From Euryarchaeota archaeon UBA24 (GTDB lineage: Archaea > Halobacteriota > Halobacteria > Halobacteriales > Hikarchaeaceae): DNA of 64,000 bases. Location of the stretch: the NCBI GenBank assembly GCA_002503845.1, contig DASO01000010.1:60935-124934 (forward strand), read 5' to 3'. The notes beneath the pieces are model-generated. The model had not been told where the DNA came from, made no database searches, and saw only the letters and a list, made by a program, of their open reading frames with translations. The position numbers and the translations under genes are program-made. Shown here in pieces: positions 43,495 through 52,840 of this stretch; position 1 is the stretch's first letter, and each line of letters begins with the position of its first letter.

Positions 43495-44976
43495 TCATTC
43501 CAGAGAAGAGGGATCTGAAAGTGCTAGGTTCATTGCTTGGACTAGGGCTCTAGCCTTAGAAAGAGTTTCCTCATATTCAAGTTCGGGAGAAGAATCATGT
43601 ACGATGCCAGAACCAACAGGAAGAAGATAAGTTCCATTTTGATGGATGAAAGTTCGAATGATTATATTTAAAGTGGCCCGATTATCAAAACCAAAGATCC
43701 CAGCACTACCGGTATAAGGACCTCTGTAAGAAGTTTCTAGTTCATTTATTATCCCCATGGTACGGGGTTTTGGGGCACCAGTGATAGTACCGCCAGGGAA
43801 CATTGCTTTGATTATATCAAGTATATTTTTAGTAGGGTGCAGAGTTCCCGTTACTGTGGAAACTAGATGCATTACTGCAGAGTATCGATCCACCCTACAA
43901 TATTCGTCGATATGGACAGTTCCATATTCGGCTACTTTTCCAATATCATTCCGACACAAATCAACGAGCATTGCATGTTCTGCTCGTTCTTTTGGACTAT
44001 TGGTAAGCTCGTTTTCGAGTGCGAGATCGTCGGAAGAATTGGCACCCCTGGGTCTAGTTCCTGCGATTGGTTCTGCTATGATTAAATCGTCCTCTAGTCG
44101 AAAAAGTAACTCGGGACTTACTCCAATTAGATCGATTTTTGGGAATTCGAATATTGAAGAATAGGGAGCAGGATTTATCTGCCGAAGGGCACTGAATAAG
44201 AGACTAGGGGGCATATCAGAATCCAAAGTTAGATTATGTGCTGTATTGACTTGAAAAGTGTCACCTTCCCGTATATGGTGTTTGATTTCTCGTACACGTT
44301 CGCAAAAAATTTCACGCCCGCAATCACTCTTAAAATCAGTGATCGGAGAGGCATCAGATAGATCGTCTGAAGGGGGAGATGGAATTAGGAGAGACCTAGC
44401 TAAATCTAGTATTGTTGTTAACGTGGTGTCAAAAGTTTCTTCGGGGATTTCTACGAGAGGGCATGAAGTAATTCTAAGTGTTGTTTTTTCATCACGGGGT
44501 TCTTTCCAAGATACTATGCAGTCGTAAAATCCAGCTTGAAGCAAAGGAAAGGGGTTTAAAGTATCAGTGCGGGGCGGAATGTTTTCTATTTCTTTTGATA
44601 ATTCATAAGATAGCCATCCAACTACTCCGCAAGGGTACGGGGTTTCACACCCATTTCGTACTAGGTGTTCTTTGGAAAAAAAATCATATAATTGAGATAG
44701 GGCAGATGAAGATGTTGAGGAATTAGAATTGATCTCGAGGAAAGCACTGGGTCGGATGCCAAAATATCCCCAGCCAGGTGTCCCCCCAGTAGTCTCTAGA
44801 TAAAAACTTTGGGAACCTTCCCGAGAGTTGAGATATGCTTTAAACGGATCGTCTACAACAACTCGAACTTCTACAGGGATTCTAGATCTGGATGGCGAAG
44901 TTGCTGCGACGGATAGATAATCGTGTTTGTCAGTGTATACCTCGATCTGAGGATTGATAGAGTCCACGGTGGCCAA
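43495..44976 (-). CDS. Aminodeoxychorismate/anthranilate synthase component I
   Basis: A 493-residue chorismate-utilising enzyme (PabB/TrpE). Key motifs are PIAGTRPRGANSSDDLALE, MLVDLCRNDIGKVAEYG and GTITGAPKPRTMGIINELE. The NPAPYSSIFEF segment is closer to PabB (NPAPY) than to anthranilate synthase (NPSPYMFY), so I lean to PabB and PABA (folate or methanopterin-like cofactor) synthesis; TrpE remains possible. First gene of the pair; aroE upstream on the same strand. Confidence 0.87.
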   Translation of the reverse strand: MATVDSINPQIEVYTDKHDYLSVAATSPSRSRIPVEVRVVVDDPFKAYLNSREGSQSFYLETTGGTPGWGYFGIRPSAFLEINSNSSTSSSALSQLYDFFSKEHLVRNGCETPYPCGVVGWLSYELSKEIENIPPRTDTLNPFPLLQAGFYDCIVSWKEPRDEKTTLRITSCPLVEIPEETFDTTLTTILDLARSLLIPSPPSDDLSDASPITDFKSDCGREIFCERVREIKHHIREGDTFQVNTAHNLTLDSDMPPSLLFSALRQINPAPYSSIFEFPKIDLIGVSPELLFRLEDDLIIAEPIAGTRPRGANSSDDLALENELTNSPKERAEHAMLVDLCRNDIGKVAEYGTVHIDEYCRVDRYSAVMHLVSTVTGTLHPTKNILDIIKAMFPGGTITGAPKPRTMGIINELETSYRGPYTGSAGIFGFDNRATLNIIIRTFIHQNGTYLLPVGSGIVHDSSPELEYEETLSKARALVQAMNLALSDPSSLE

Positions 44977-45032
44977 TAGATTACCGATGGCAAAAGGTAT
45001 TACTCGAATGAAAGGAAATTCAAGGTGAGATA

Positions 45033-45833
45033 CTACAGTTGAGAGCGTACTGCTTTATTCATTACACTCACAGGGGCTTTTTTACCAGTCCAAATTTCAA
45101 AGGCCTCTACTCCTTGGTACAAAAGCATCCAGGCGCCGTCGATAGTAAGTGCACCAGAATCTTTTGCTTCTCGGAGTAATCTGGTTTGGAGAGGGCGATA
45201 AACAGCATCCATTACGACAAGATCGGAGTGGAGGAAAGTTTCAGGTATGAGAGAGATATCAGTTTTCATGCCAACGCTAGTTGTGTTGACAATTATATCG
45301 GCTTCGGGGAGCAACTCAGGTAAACTAGATAATCCATATCCAGTTGAATTGGGTACAGATTCGGATAGAGAACGTGCTTTGCTTTCAGTTCGGTTAACAA
45401 TGGAAACATCAGATCCTTCGTCAGATAGCATGAAGGCCAATGCGCGGCCAGCTCCCCCCGCTCCAAGAACAACAGAATTTTTTCCAGATAAACTAACATC
45501 GTGGTGTTCAAATGATCTACGGGCACCGGCAACATCGGTATTGTATCCAATTGGCTTTTTTCCAGAGAAGTCAATTGTGTTGACAGCTCCAATTCTTTTT
45601 GCTAGTTTGTTGGGTTGGACGTGGGGTAAGACATCTTGTTTAAAAGGTATAGTGACATTTAACCCAGAGATCCCATTTTGAGGAGCTTCAGTTATAATTT
45701 CCTCGAGATCAGAAACTTCGGGTTCCATTGCGATATATTTAGCATCCATGAGCAGATGGGAATATGCTGCTTGATGCATTACAGGAGATAGAGAGTGGCC
45801 TATAGGATTTCCCAATAGACCAAAGATCTGCAT
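45033..45833 (-). CDS. aroE: Shikimate dehydrogenase
   Basis: A 266-residue NADPH-dependent AroE reducing dehydroshikimate to shikimate. Motifs are LLGNPIGHSLSPVMHQAAY, NVTIPFKQDVL (catalytic Lys), GAVNTIDF, the Rossmann VVLGAGGAGRALAFML, and VVMDAVYRPLQTRLLREA. The location upstream of chorismate-using genes fits the pathway order. Length normal. Confidence 0.95.
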   Translation of the reverse strand: MQIFGLLGNPIGHSLSPVMHQAAYSHLLMDAKYIAMEPEVSDLEEIITEAPQNGISGLNVTIPFKQDVLPHVQPNKLAKRIGAVNTIDFSGKKPIGYNTDVAGARRSFEHHDVSLSGKNSVVLGAGGAGRALAFMLSDEGSDVSIVNRTESKARSLSESVPNSTGYGLSSLPELLPEADIIVNTTSVGMKTDISLIPETFLHSDLVVMDAVYRPLQTRLLREAKDSGALTIDGAWMLLYQGVEAFEIWTGKKAPVSVMNKAVRSQL

Positions 45834-45878
45834 TATAGATTAATTACAGATCTCAGGATACATAAATTCTCTTTAGGA

Positions 45879-47030
45879 CTAACCATGGCTAGTTACAGTC
45901 AAATCGAAGTTTCCTACATGATAAACCAACAAGATGATGAATAGGAGATATAATACCCCACCAATCAAAAATGGGAGATTACCCAGGGTCTCGTCTGTGG
46001 AATATCTAGCACGGATGTAAAGGATAGAAGCACCCAAAATTGCGAATACAGCAGAAATTGCATTTAAGAATCCAACAGTGCCCCAGGCAAAAGAAAGATC
46101 CCATGATGTGAAAATGATCCCAAGTGTTACGGGAAGAGTTGATTGAAATACCAATGCCCCAGTGATATTTCCTAGAGCCAAAACGTCCTTGTCACGAGAT
46201 ATCCATATTATGCTGTTAAATTTCTCAGGGAGTTCAGTTGCCAAAGGAGCAAGAAGAAGAGCAATTACTGCGAGAGGAAGATTTAGCACATCGTAAGAAA
46301 GCCACTCTACCGCATGAATGAAAAGGTGGGCACCTGCAATGATGATTCCGAGTGCGAATAGTGCCTGGAAAATGACCAACGGAGTGGTGGGATCAGAAGC
46401 TCGGGTTTTTTTCGCGGCGAGGATGGGTACTATCTGTGCTAGTTTGTCAAGTACAACACCAACTTGTAGATTCTCGAGAGATTCTGCTTCAATTGCAATG
46501 CCACTAGAAAGGGTGCGTTGGAGATAAAATAAATAAAGCGCCACTAAACTGAAAGCTATGAGTAAGGACAAAGTTCTCCAAGGGACAAGTGCGGCGATTA
46601 TTGCTAGAGAATATGCGATGATAAAAAAGGATAGGTCCCTCTTCGTTGAGGAGGAGTAGATTTTTAATTTTAGTCCAGAAGATCTCCTGGGTTTGAAATA
46701 TATCAAACTGCAACCTATGAGAAACATGGCGATGGTAGCCAACATGAAAGGAGCACCCAAAATGGCACCCACCCCAATCTCATCTGCAGAACTTGCCCCA
46801 CCAGTTCTCCATACAGTGTAGATAGCAATAACAGGTATCATGGTTTCAGGGAGCGCAGTTCCAACTGCTGCCAGAATACTTCCAGTTGCACTTTCAGAGA
46901 TGTTGGTTTTATGGCCTACCCATTCAATTCCATTGGTGAATATTGCAGCGCCTAGGAGAAGTGCGATGAACGAAACGACTAGTGTGGATATATTCAGTAA
47001 AGTGGAAGAAATAGAAAAAAGTTCACTCAT
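45879..47030 (-). CDS. CaCA-family cation/Ca2+ exchanger
   Basis: A 383-residue membrane antiporter of the Ca2+/cation superfamily. It has two alpha repeats: SATGSILAAVGTALPETMIPV (about residues 46-66) and LPLAVIALLLAPLATELPEKFNSI (about residues 253-276), each with an acidic residue, plus some 10 hydrophobic segments. Transport direction and ion (Na+/Ca2+ or H+/Ca2+) cannot be told. It follows the aroE-strand group in orientation and is divergent from dtdA. Confidence 0.88.
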   Translation of the reverse strand: MSELFSISSTLLNISTLVVSFIALLLGAAIFTNGIEWVGHKTNISESATGSILAAVGTALPETMIPVIAIYTVWRTGGASSADEIGVGAILGAPFMLATIAMFLIGCSLIYFKPRRSSGLKLKIYSSSTKRDLSFFIIAYSLAIIAALVPWRTLSLLIAFSLVALYLFYLQRTLSSGIAIEAESLENLQVGVVLDKLAQIVPILAAKKTRASDPTTPLVIFQALFALGIIIAGAHLFIHAVEWLSYDVLNLPLAVIALLLAPLATELPEKFNSIIWISRDKDVLALGNITGALVFQSTLPVTLGIIFTSWDLSFAWGTVGFLNAISAVFAILGASILYIRARYSTDETLGNLPFLIGGVLYLLFIILLVYHVGNFDLTVTSHG

Positions 47031-47140
47031 ATATAAAATTATTAGAAGGATTACTAAAGGGTTACTGTATTCAACAGAGAGAAGAATTGGTGGGAATTAT
47101 CACCGATTGGTTTTATTCGAACGAGGACCCATGGGTTACT

Positions 47141-48454
47141 GTGATAGGCATTGTTGTGAGCCGGTCGGATTCTGTCTCAGTTCTAATTGGGGAGGAAATA
47201 TTGAAGATAGGAAAATGGGTACAAAAAATAGATTCGAGTCGAATTGATACAGAAGGAGGAGGAGAATATTACTGTACAGATGGGTTTGAACTCAGAGAAT
47301 TTGAAGGACTGCATATTCAACTTGAAGAGGTTGGATTGGCCTTTGGTACCGTGGAATGCATCATATTTGTTTCTAGACATGTGGGAGAAACCGGGGCTTT
47401 ACTGACAGCTCACTATACGGGGAATTTTGGGGAAGCAAAATTTGGAGGTAAACCTAGAGAGTTATCAATGGCATGCCCAAATTTGCATAAAGCCGTTGTT
47501 GATGCACTTAGAAAATATGCCCCCGAAAATTATGAAGTGGGTATCGAATGTACACATCATGGCCCGTCGGATGTCAATGTTCCTTCAATGTTTGTAGAGA
47601 TAGGGAGTTCAGAAAAAGAATGGGTGGATGTAGAAGCTGCGGAGTCGGTCGCGAAATCAATTATGAGTATCAAAGGGGAGAAATCTAATTGTGAAAAGAC
47701 TATTGTGGGTTTTGGAGGGGGACATTATATGCCACGATTCGAGAGGATTATGAGAGATACAGATTGGGCGATTGGGCATGTTGCTGCCGACTGGTGTTTG
47801 GAAGATATGGGAGAAATTAATTCGGAGATGATAAGGAACATATTCGATAAAAGTGGGTCAAATAGATGCATCATAGTAGATAAAAATTTAGAATTGGAAA
47901 AAATAATAAAACAAGAAGGATATGAAATAGTTAGTGAAAAATGGGTGAGAGAAACAACGGGAGTGGGACTAGAGGTTGTTTCGCGCATGGAAATCTCCAT
48001 GTCAACTATTGAAGAAGGATTACGTTTTGGGAGAGTTAGGTCGGATCGAGTGGAAATTAGAGAATTGGATCAATCGCTGCTGAAGGATGTTCAAGTTATA
48101 AGTTCAAAAAGGGTGAGAGAAGTGATATTGAGGAATACAATTGCATTCGAGACCGTTGAAAATGGAAGTCTGGTTAAGGGAAAAGTAGCAGTACGGGCTC
48201 GGCAAGCATATGAAGACATAATAGAAGAATTTTGTCACATATTAGAGCAAAGATATAATCATGTTTCTCGAAAGGGGAGCGAGATTTTTGTTGAAGAGTT
48301 GGTATTTAGTCCAGAGAAAGCACGGATTTTAGGAGTGGAAGAGGGGCCAAAATTTGGAGAGTTGGCATCGGGAAAATCTGTGGAGGTGAAGGGTAAGATG
48401 TTGGATCCAGAAGAAGTACAAGAAGTAAAAAATAAGAGATACAAGTTAAGTTAA
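47141..48454 (+). CDS. dtdA: D-aminoacyl-tRNA deacylase (archaeal/plant type)
   Basis: A 437-residue DtdA/GEK1 protein that removes D-amino acids from mischarged tRNA. The VSRHVGETGALLTAHYTGNFG segment, ELSMACPNLHKAVVDAL and EVGIECTHHGPSDVN (His-rich site) identify the family, as does GFGGGHYMPRF later on. GTG at 47141 (VIGIVVSRSD) matches the homologs' M-IGIVVSR start; a longer TTG-led reading at 47087 would add 18 residues without similarity. Lies between a CaCA exchanger and ftsZ. Confidence 0.93.
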   Translation: MIGIVVSRSDSVSVLIGEEILKIGKWVQKIDSSRIDTEGGGEYYCTDGFELREFEGLHIQLEEVGLAFGTVECIIFVSRHVGETGALLTAHYTGNFGEAKFGGKPRELSMACPNLHKAVVDALRKYAPENYEVGIECTHHGPSDVNVPSMFVEIGSSEKEWVDVEAAESVAKSIMSIKGEKSNCEKTIVGFGGGHYMPRFERIMRDTDWAIGHVAADWCLEDMGEINSEMIRNIFDKSGSNRCIIVDKNLELEKIIKQEGYEIVSEKWVRETTGVGLEVVSRMEISMSTIEEGLRFGRVRSDRVEIRELDQSLLKDVQVISSKRVREVILRNTIAFETVENGSLVKGKVAVRARQAYEDIIEEFCHILEQRYNHVSRKGSEIFVEELVFSPEKARILGVEEGPKFGELASGKSVEVKGKMLDPEEVQEVKNKRYKLS

Positions 48455-48519
48455 TAGTACAGTATACCGGATGAGATGAATTAACAAGATGGGGGAAAAG
48501 TGACTATTTTAACAGGGTG

Positions 48520-48527
48520 TATAAAAG
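48520..48527 (+). promoter_or_regulatory. Putative TATA box of the ftsZ promoter
   Basis: TATAAAAG in the 110-base gap after dtdA, about 38-45 bases upstream of the ftsZ ATG at 48565. It is the clearest TATA-like element in the gap and is likely to drive ftsZ and possibly secE and spt5. Confidence 0.55.
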
Positions 48528-48564
48528 TAACACTAATGAGCTTGAGTACATAATATACACGTAA

Positions 48565-49680
48565 ATGGAATTTACCGCTGAAGATGTGATCGAAGAAGCA
48601 GAAGAAAATGTAGCTCTTGAAGAGGTGCCATCAAGAGATGGGCTAATGACGGATGAACAGCTCCTTGAAATTTTGGAAGATTTACAAACGAACATCACAG
48701 TTTTTGGATGTGGAGGGGGAGGAAACAACACAGTCAATAGGATGTCTGAAGAGGGAATTCATGGGGCAAATCTAATAGCTGCCAATACAGATGTTCAGCA
48801 TTTGGTCAAGGTGAATGCGGACACTAAGATATTGATAGGGAGGAATAGAACAAAGGGCAGGGGTGCGGGGTCTTTACCACAAATTGGAGAAGAAGCTGCT
48901 CTTGAAAGTAAAGATGAGATACTTGAAGTTATGAAAGGGTCCGACATGGTATTTGTCACAGCAGGATTGGGAGGGGGAACTGGCACGGGGTCCGCGCCGG
49001 TGGTTGCGAAAGCCGCTCGAGACATAGGTGCTTTGACAATTGCAATTGTGACAACACCATTTACAGCTGAGGGAGAAGTCAGAAGGGTAAATGCAAATGC
49101 AGGGCTCGAGAGATTACGAGATGTAGCAGACACAGTAATTGTTGTTCCGAACGATCGATTACTTGAAGTTGTGGGGAAGCTACCTGTAAAAGAGGCATTT
49201 AAAGCTGCAGATAGGGCACTTATGCGGTCGGTGAAAGGGATAACAGAATTGATTACAAAACCCGGGCTTGTTAATCTAGACTTTGCAGATGTCAGAACGG
49301 TTATGGAAAGAGGAGGGGTTGCAATGATCGGATTGGGAGAGTCGGATTCAGAAAATAAGGCTCAAGATTCGGTGAAAGAAGCTTTGAAATCCCCCATGTT
49401 AGATGTAGATATTTCAACAGCAAATGCAGCGTTGATAAACGTTACAGGTGGGCCAGATATGTCGATCGAAGAAGCAGAAGGTGTGGTAGAAGAAATTTAC
49501 GAACGGATTGATCCAGATGCAAGAATCATATGGGGGACCTCTGTTGATGATGAGCTTGAAGGAAGAATACGAACCATGATAGTGGTTACGGGAGTTCAAT
49601 CACCACAGATATATGGAAGGATGGATGCGGCTAGACAAAGAGAAGAAAGCAGAATTGGTAAAATAGATTACGTTGAGTGA
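48565..49680 (+). CDS. ftsZ: Cell division protein FtsZ (FtsZ1-type)
   Basis: A 371-residue tubulin-like GTPase of the division ring. The GTP loop [10 protein letters not shown] is at residues 136-145 and the first motif [17 protein letters not shown] begins at about residue 44. The N-terminal extension is acidic. The tail ends RIGKIDYVE, like haloarchaeal FtsZ1, and the order ftsZ1-secE-spt5 is also haloarchaeal. Ring assembly depends on GTP; no partner division gene is in the window. Confidence 0.95.
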   Translation: MEFTAEDVIEEAEENVALEEVPSRDGLMTDEQLLEILEDLQTNITVFGCGGGGNNTVNRMSEEGIHGANLIAANTDVQHLVKVNADTKILIGRNRTKGRGAGSLPQIGEEAALESKDEILEVMKGSDMVFVTAGLGGGTGTGSAPVVAKAARDIGALTIAIVTTPFTAEGEVRRVNANAGLERLRDVADTVIVVPNDRLLEVVGKLPVKEAFKAADRALMRSVKGITELITKPGLVNLDFADVRTVMERGGVAMIGLGESDSENKAQDSVKEALKSPMLDVDISTANAALINVTGGPDMSIEEAEGVVEEIYERIDPDARIIWGTSVDDELEGRIRTMIVVTGVQSPQIYGRMDAARQREESRIGKIDYVE

Positions 49681-49722
49681 AGAATAGGAAAAGTAGAAAT
49701 AAAGGAGAATATAGATTAAATT

Positions 49723-49890
49723 ATGGATGTCCCACGTGATCTGGCCTCGTATTTGCGCCTAATAAAACTATCTAGCGTCCCTACTAAAGAGGAATTTATA
49801 CAAATTTCTAAGATTGCAGGGATAGGGATTCTAGTGGTAGGGGGCATAGGGTTCATAATATTTGGAATAATGAAATTGATCCCGAAGTGA
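49723..49890 (+). CDS. secE: Protein translocase subunit SecE (Sec61-gamma)
   Basis: A 55-residue single-span membrane protein. The cytoplasmic amphipathic helix DLASYLRLIKLSSVPTKEEF is followed by ISKIAGIGILVVGGIGFIIFGIM, the typical C-terminal transmembrane segment. It clamps SecY in the translocon. Too short for most ORF filters; the stop overlaps a GTG in front of spt5 (GTGA). Confidence 0.9.
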   Translation: MDVPRDLASYLRLIKLSSVPTKEEFIQISKIAGIGILVVGGIGFIIFGIMKLIPK

Positions 49891-49949
49891 TAAAAATGTC
49901 TATAGATGAAAATGAACCAAGGAAGGAGCAAGTTGGAGGAGAAAGCATA

Positions 49950-50408
49950 ATGGATAGTGAGCAGAGTATATCAAAAATATATGCCATTAAAACTACAGCT
50001 AGTCAAGAACAAGCGGTGTCAGATATGATAGCCAGAAAGGAGCACCCTGCAATACATTCTATTCTTTCCCCGGATTCACTAACAAGTTATGTAATGGTAG
50101 AGTCAGATGAACCCGATGCGATTGGATTGATAATTGAAGAAATTCCACATGCGAGAACAATAATAAAGGGGGAGAGTTCAATTGAAGAAATTGGACATTT
50201 CCTCACACCTAAATCGGATGTAGAAGGGATTGCAGAAGGAGATATAATTGAGTTGGTCGCAGGGCCATTTAAAGGTGAAAGGGCACAAGTTCAAAGGATA
50301 GATGAGGCTAAAGATCAGGTGACTGTGGAACTTTATGAAGCAACTGTTCCAATTCCGGTTACAGTCAGGGGAGATCAAATAAGGGTCTTAGATTCGGGAG
50401 ATCGTTAA
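49950..50408 (+). CDS. spt5: Transcription elongation factor Spt5
   Basis: A 152-residue (from this start) NusG/Spt5 factor that binds RNA polymerase for processive elongation. The NGN domain shows IYAIKTTASQEQAVSDMI and PDSLTSYVMVESDEPDAI; the KOW domain shows EGDIIELVAGPFKGERAQVQRIDE. ATG at 49950 has a strong GGAGG ribosome site and matches homologs; GTG at 49887 and ATG at 49896 are in frame and would add an acidic extension. Same operon as secE. Confidence 0.94.
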   Translation: MDSEQSISKIYAIKTTASQEQAVSDMIARKEHPAIHSILSPDSLTSYVMVESDEPDAIGLIIEEIPHARTIIKGESSIEEIGHFLTPKSDVEGIAEGDIIELVAGPFKGERAQVQRIDEAKDQVTVELYEATVPIPVTVRGDQIRVLDSGDR

Positions 50409-50427
50409 GAGAGGGGAGAGAGAGGCG

Positions 50428-50757
50428 ATGGCAGAATGGATTTGTGGAATCGCAGAATGCGAAATCCATTTTGGAACGATAGAAGGATTACTTCGTCATC
50501 AAATTAAGGAACACCCTCATGTTTCCTGTAAAGTGTGTGGAGAGGAAATTCCCGACGGTATTTTTGCGATCCAACATGTCATAGGCGTGCATCGTAGAGT
50601 GAAATATATGCTTGCATATGGAGCTAATTCAAATGATATTCGGTATCGGGAACACATAAAAAAGTTGGCAGAGTTGGAGATAGATATAGACACAGCTTAT
50701 GAATCATTGATGAGTGAATGGGAAGAGGAAATAGATGGGCTTTTGAAAGATAGCTAG
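50428..50757 (+). CDS. C2H2-type zinc-finger protein (haloarchaeal type)
   Basis: A 109-residue protein with two C2H2-like fingers (C-x4-C-x12-H-x4-H at residues 6-29, and a CKVC...HVIGVH element at residues 34-55), then a helical acidic tail. It resembles the DUF7565-type zinc-finger proteins beside spt5 in haloarchaea. The role is unknown, possibly nucleic acid binding. Its end overlaps the reverse-strand rhomboid gene. Confidence 0.8.
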   Translation: MAEWICGIAECEIHFGTIEGLLRHQIKEHPHVSCKVCGEEIPDGIFAIQHVIGVHRRVKYMLAYGANSNDIRYREHIKKLAELEIDIDTAYESLMSEWEEEIDGLLKDS

Positions 50758-51632
50758 AAACCAATTTTTGGTTTGAATGATCTTTGGCTAATGAAATTCG
50801 AAGGATTGTTCCGTTTGAAGCGTTCGCCATATACGATTCCAATTAGCAATCCAACGAGGTGGGCTAGTTGGGCCACTCCTCCAGCTCCAATTCCACCTAC
50901 AGAAATAAGAGACACAGAGATAATTGCGAAGCCTATTGTCAATACCCAAAGTGGGAGGGGTAACAAAAAATAAAGATGTACTTTGAGATTGGGATTGAGC
51001 ACTGTGAGGAACCCCATAATAGCCAGTATTGCCCCACTAGCTCCAAGTACAAATCCAGGAGTTGCTGTCAAAATTCCAGCTCCCATCTGGGACAGTGCGG
51101 CGAGTATACCACCAAGCATGAAAAGGTAGAAAAATTTCTTAGTACCTATATATCGTTCGACACTAGGACCGAAGAAATACAAGGTTATACTGTTGAAAAG
51201 GATGTGTGAAAATGAAGAAGGGGAATGGGCAAAAATAGAGAAAATCCAGGTCCAAACATATTCGGGATGGTATGTAGAAACAGTGAAAATAGAATTATGT
51301 GCATTGATTCCAAAAATTATGATTACGGACCATTGTAGTATTAAAGTAATCCACATTAAGGCTAGGAATAGATAGGTTAAATTTCCACGAAAGAAAGGGA
51401 GTGTGAACGTCAAGAAACGGTTAGAAATCAAATTCAAAAATTTAGAGATTCCTCGCACATCAGAGGAAGAGGAATAGCTATTTTCAGAGGGCATAAGGGG
51501 ATCATTCCAGTTTTTAAGACCATCACAATTATGAGCTTCTGGGAGACGATGGAGGCCACAAAAAACACCGCCGCAATTTCGGCATGAGAAGGGAATGGCT
51601 TCGTTTTGACCACAAACTTGACAGATTGCCAT
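50754..51632 (-). CDS. Rhomboid protease with AN1 zinc finger
   Basis: A 292-residue intramembrane serine protease. The N-terminal AN1-type finger (CQVCGQNEAIPFSCRNCGGVFC...HRLPEAHNC) is typical of archaeal rhomboids. The rhomboid core has the HILFNSITLYFFG loop, catalytic Ser in GASGAILAIMGF and His in LAHLVGLLIG, and six or so hydrophobic segments. It cleaves membrane proteins; targets unknown. Overlaps the C2H2 gene at the 3' end. Confidence 0.93.
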   Translation of the reverse strand: MAICQVCGQNEAIPFSCRNCGGVFCGLHRLPEAHNCDGLKNWNDPLMPSENSYSSSSDVRGISKFLNLISNRFLTFTLPFFRGNLTYLFLALMWITLILQWSVIIIFGINAHNSIFTVSTYHPEYVWTWIFSIFAHSPSSFSHILFNSITLYFFGPSVERYIGTKKFFYLFMLGGILAALSQMGAGILTATPGFVLGASGAILAIMGFLTVLNPNLKVHLYFLLPLPLWVLTIGFAIISVSLISVGGIGAGGVAQLAHLVGLLIGIVYGERFKRNNPSNFISQRSFKPKIGF

Positions 51633-51706
51633 GACCGGGTTTGGGGTTTGGGTGTAAAATGAGTTTGGTTTGGAGAGGGTGAATAAATTAAGATTATGTG
51701 AGAAAA

Positions 51707-52354
51707 TTATAATCGATCTATGTCCACATCCTCGTTGGGAGTATCAGGGTTTAGAGTTGTAGGAGATAGTTTTCCAAAAACTCCAACAGTACCAACTTGT
51801 TTTTCCTCTGGCGTTCCACTTTTGACTACCTTGATAGCAGATTCGGGGACCTCTATAAGTTGGGTTTTTCCATTCACTATTCTTTGTAAAATTACAGTCC
51901 CACCAGGATCGTTTCTGGTTTTGAAATTTACTACAGCCGTGAAGAGAGACCAGAGGATCACGATGGAACCCAAGAAGTAGATTATGACAACGAAGAGTGT
52001 GATGTGATTTGAAGTTGCCCCTATCCATTTGTAAGGATATGCATACCAGAAAAGTAGAACTCCAAAAACAGATATGCTAGCTCCAACTATGGCAGAAGCG
52101 CGCTGATATTCTGTTGCAGGGAGAACTGCAAAGACACCTAGTAGAAATATAGGGAATCCCAACCCTGCCAATAAACCAGAGATTCTACGTATGACGAAAT
52201 AGCCAAAATCTAGGTCTACCAGGATATTGGTAGTACTAAACAATATGCCGGCTATAACTAGAATGCCACCTGTCGCGAAAAGTGCAGTTCCGGTGTAAAG
52301 ATTTTTTCGACTTTTTTTACCTGTACGATCATAGGCTTCTGCCAAACTAGTCAT
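51707..52354 (-). CDS. Haloarchaeal-type permease-like membrane protein
   Basis: A 215-residue protein with six hydrophobic segments (residues 20-140) and a soluble tail with GGTVILQRIVNGKTQLIEV and a final acidic GTPEEKQVG...DVDIDRL. It resembles the DUF7139 type membrane proteins of haloarchaea; function not known. It is next to rhomboid on the same strand. Confidence 0.7.
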   Translation of the reverse strand: MTSLAEAYDRTGKKSRKNLYTGTALFATGGILVIAGILFSTTNILVDLDFGYFVIRRISGLLAGLGFPIFLLGVFAVLPATEYQRASAIVGASISVFGVLLFWYAYPYKWIGATSNHITLFVVIIYFLGSIVILWSLFTAVVNFKTRNDPGGTVILQRIVNGKTQLIEVPESAIKVVKSGTPEEKQVGTVGVFGKLSPTTLNPDTPNEDVDIDRL

Positions 52355-52503
52355 AATGTGTTTTATTCGGGTTCAGATAACAAAAGGATGCTGTAGAAAT
52401 GAAAGGCTGAAATGAAATTAAAAATTTGAATGTGGTTTTGTGAAGAAAAGTATCTCGAGTGAGTCTCGAAGAATTTAATGGTTTTGCCAAGAATTGTAGT
52501 AGT

Positions 52504-52809
52504 ATGACTAAGAAGAAAACCAAAGAGGAAATAGAAGAAGAATCTAGTTTTGTTGATATGAAACTTGATGTGGATGGTACAGTAGAGGGGGCTCCTATCG
52601 AAAGAATCGCATCTAGATTGACGTGGCCACAAGAGAAAAGTGAAATTGTGCGAAAGGAGGGGGAAGAACTTATTAGGACGCCTAATGGTGCAAGAAAATT
52701 GGAAGATTTACTAGAGCAAGTAGATACAACGTACTTCTCTAAGCGGCAGATGTTTGTGGAAATTCTCGAAAAGCAAATAGGGAAAGGGACTATTTCAGTT
52801 TCGGAATGA
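52504..52809 (+). CDS. Small acidic hypothetical (DUF5789-like)
   Basis: A 101-residue soluble protein, charge-rich (EEIEEE near the start), with TPNGARKLEDLLEQVDTTYFSKRQMFVEILEKQIGKGTI that resembles haloarchaeal DUF5789 proteins. ATG at 52504 chosen; an ATG-like start at 52459 would add 15 residues. No function is known. Its neighbours are unrelated by sequence. Confidence 0.55.
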   Translation: MTKKKTKEEIEEESSFVDMKLDVDGTVEGAPIERIASRLTWPQEKSEIVRKEGEELIRTPNGARKLEDLLEQVDTTYFSKRQMFVEILEKQIGKGTISVSE

Positions 52810-52840
52810 AATGGAAAATAAATAATTGAATTGAACTGAG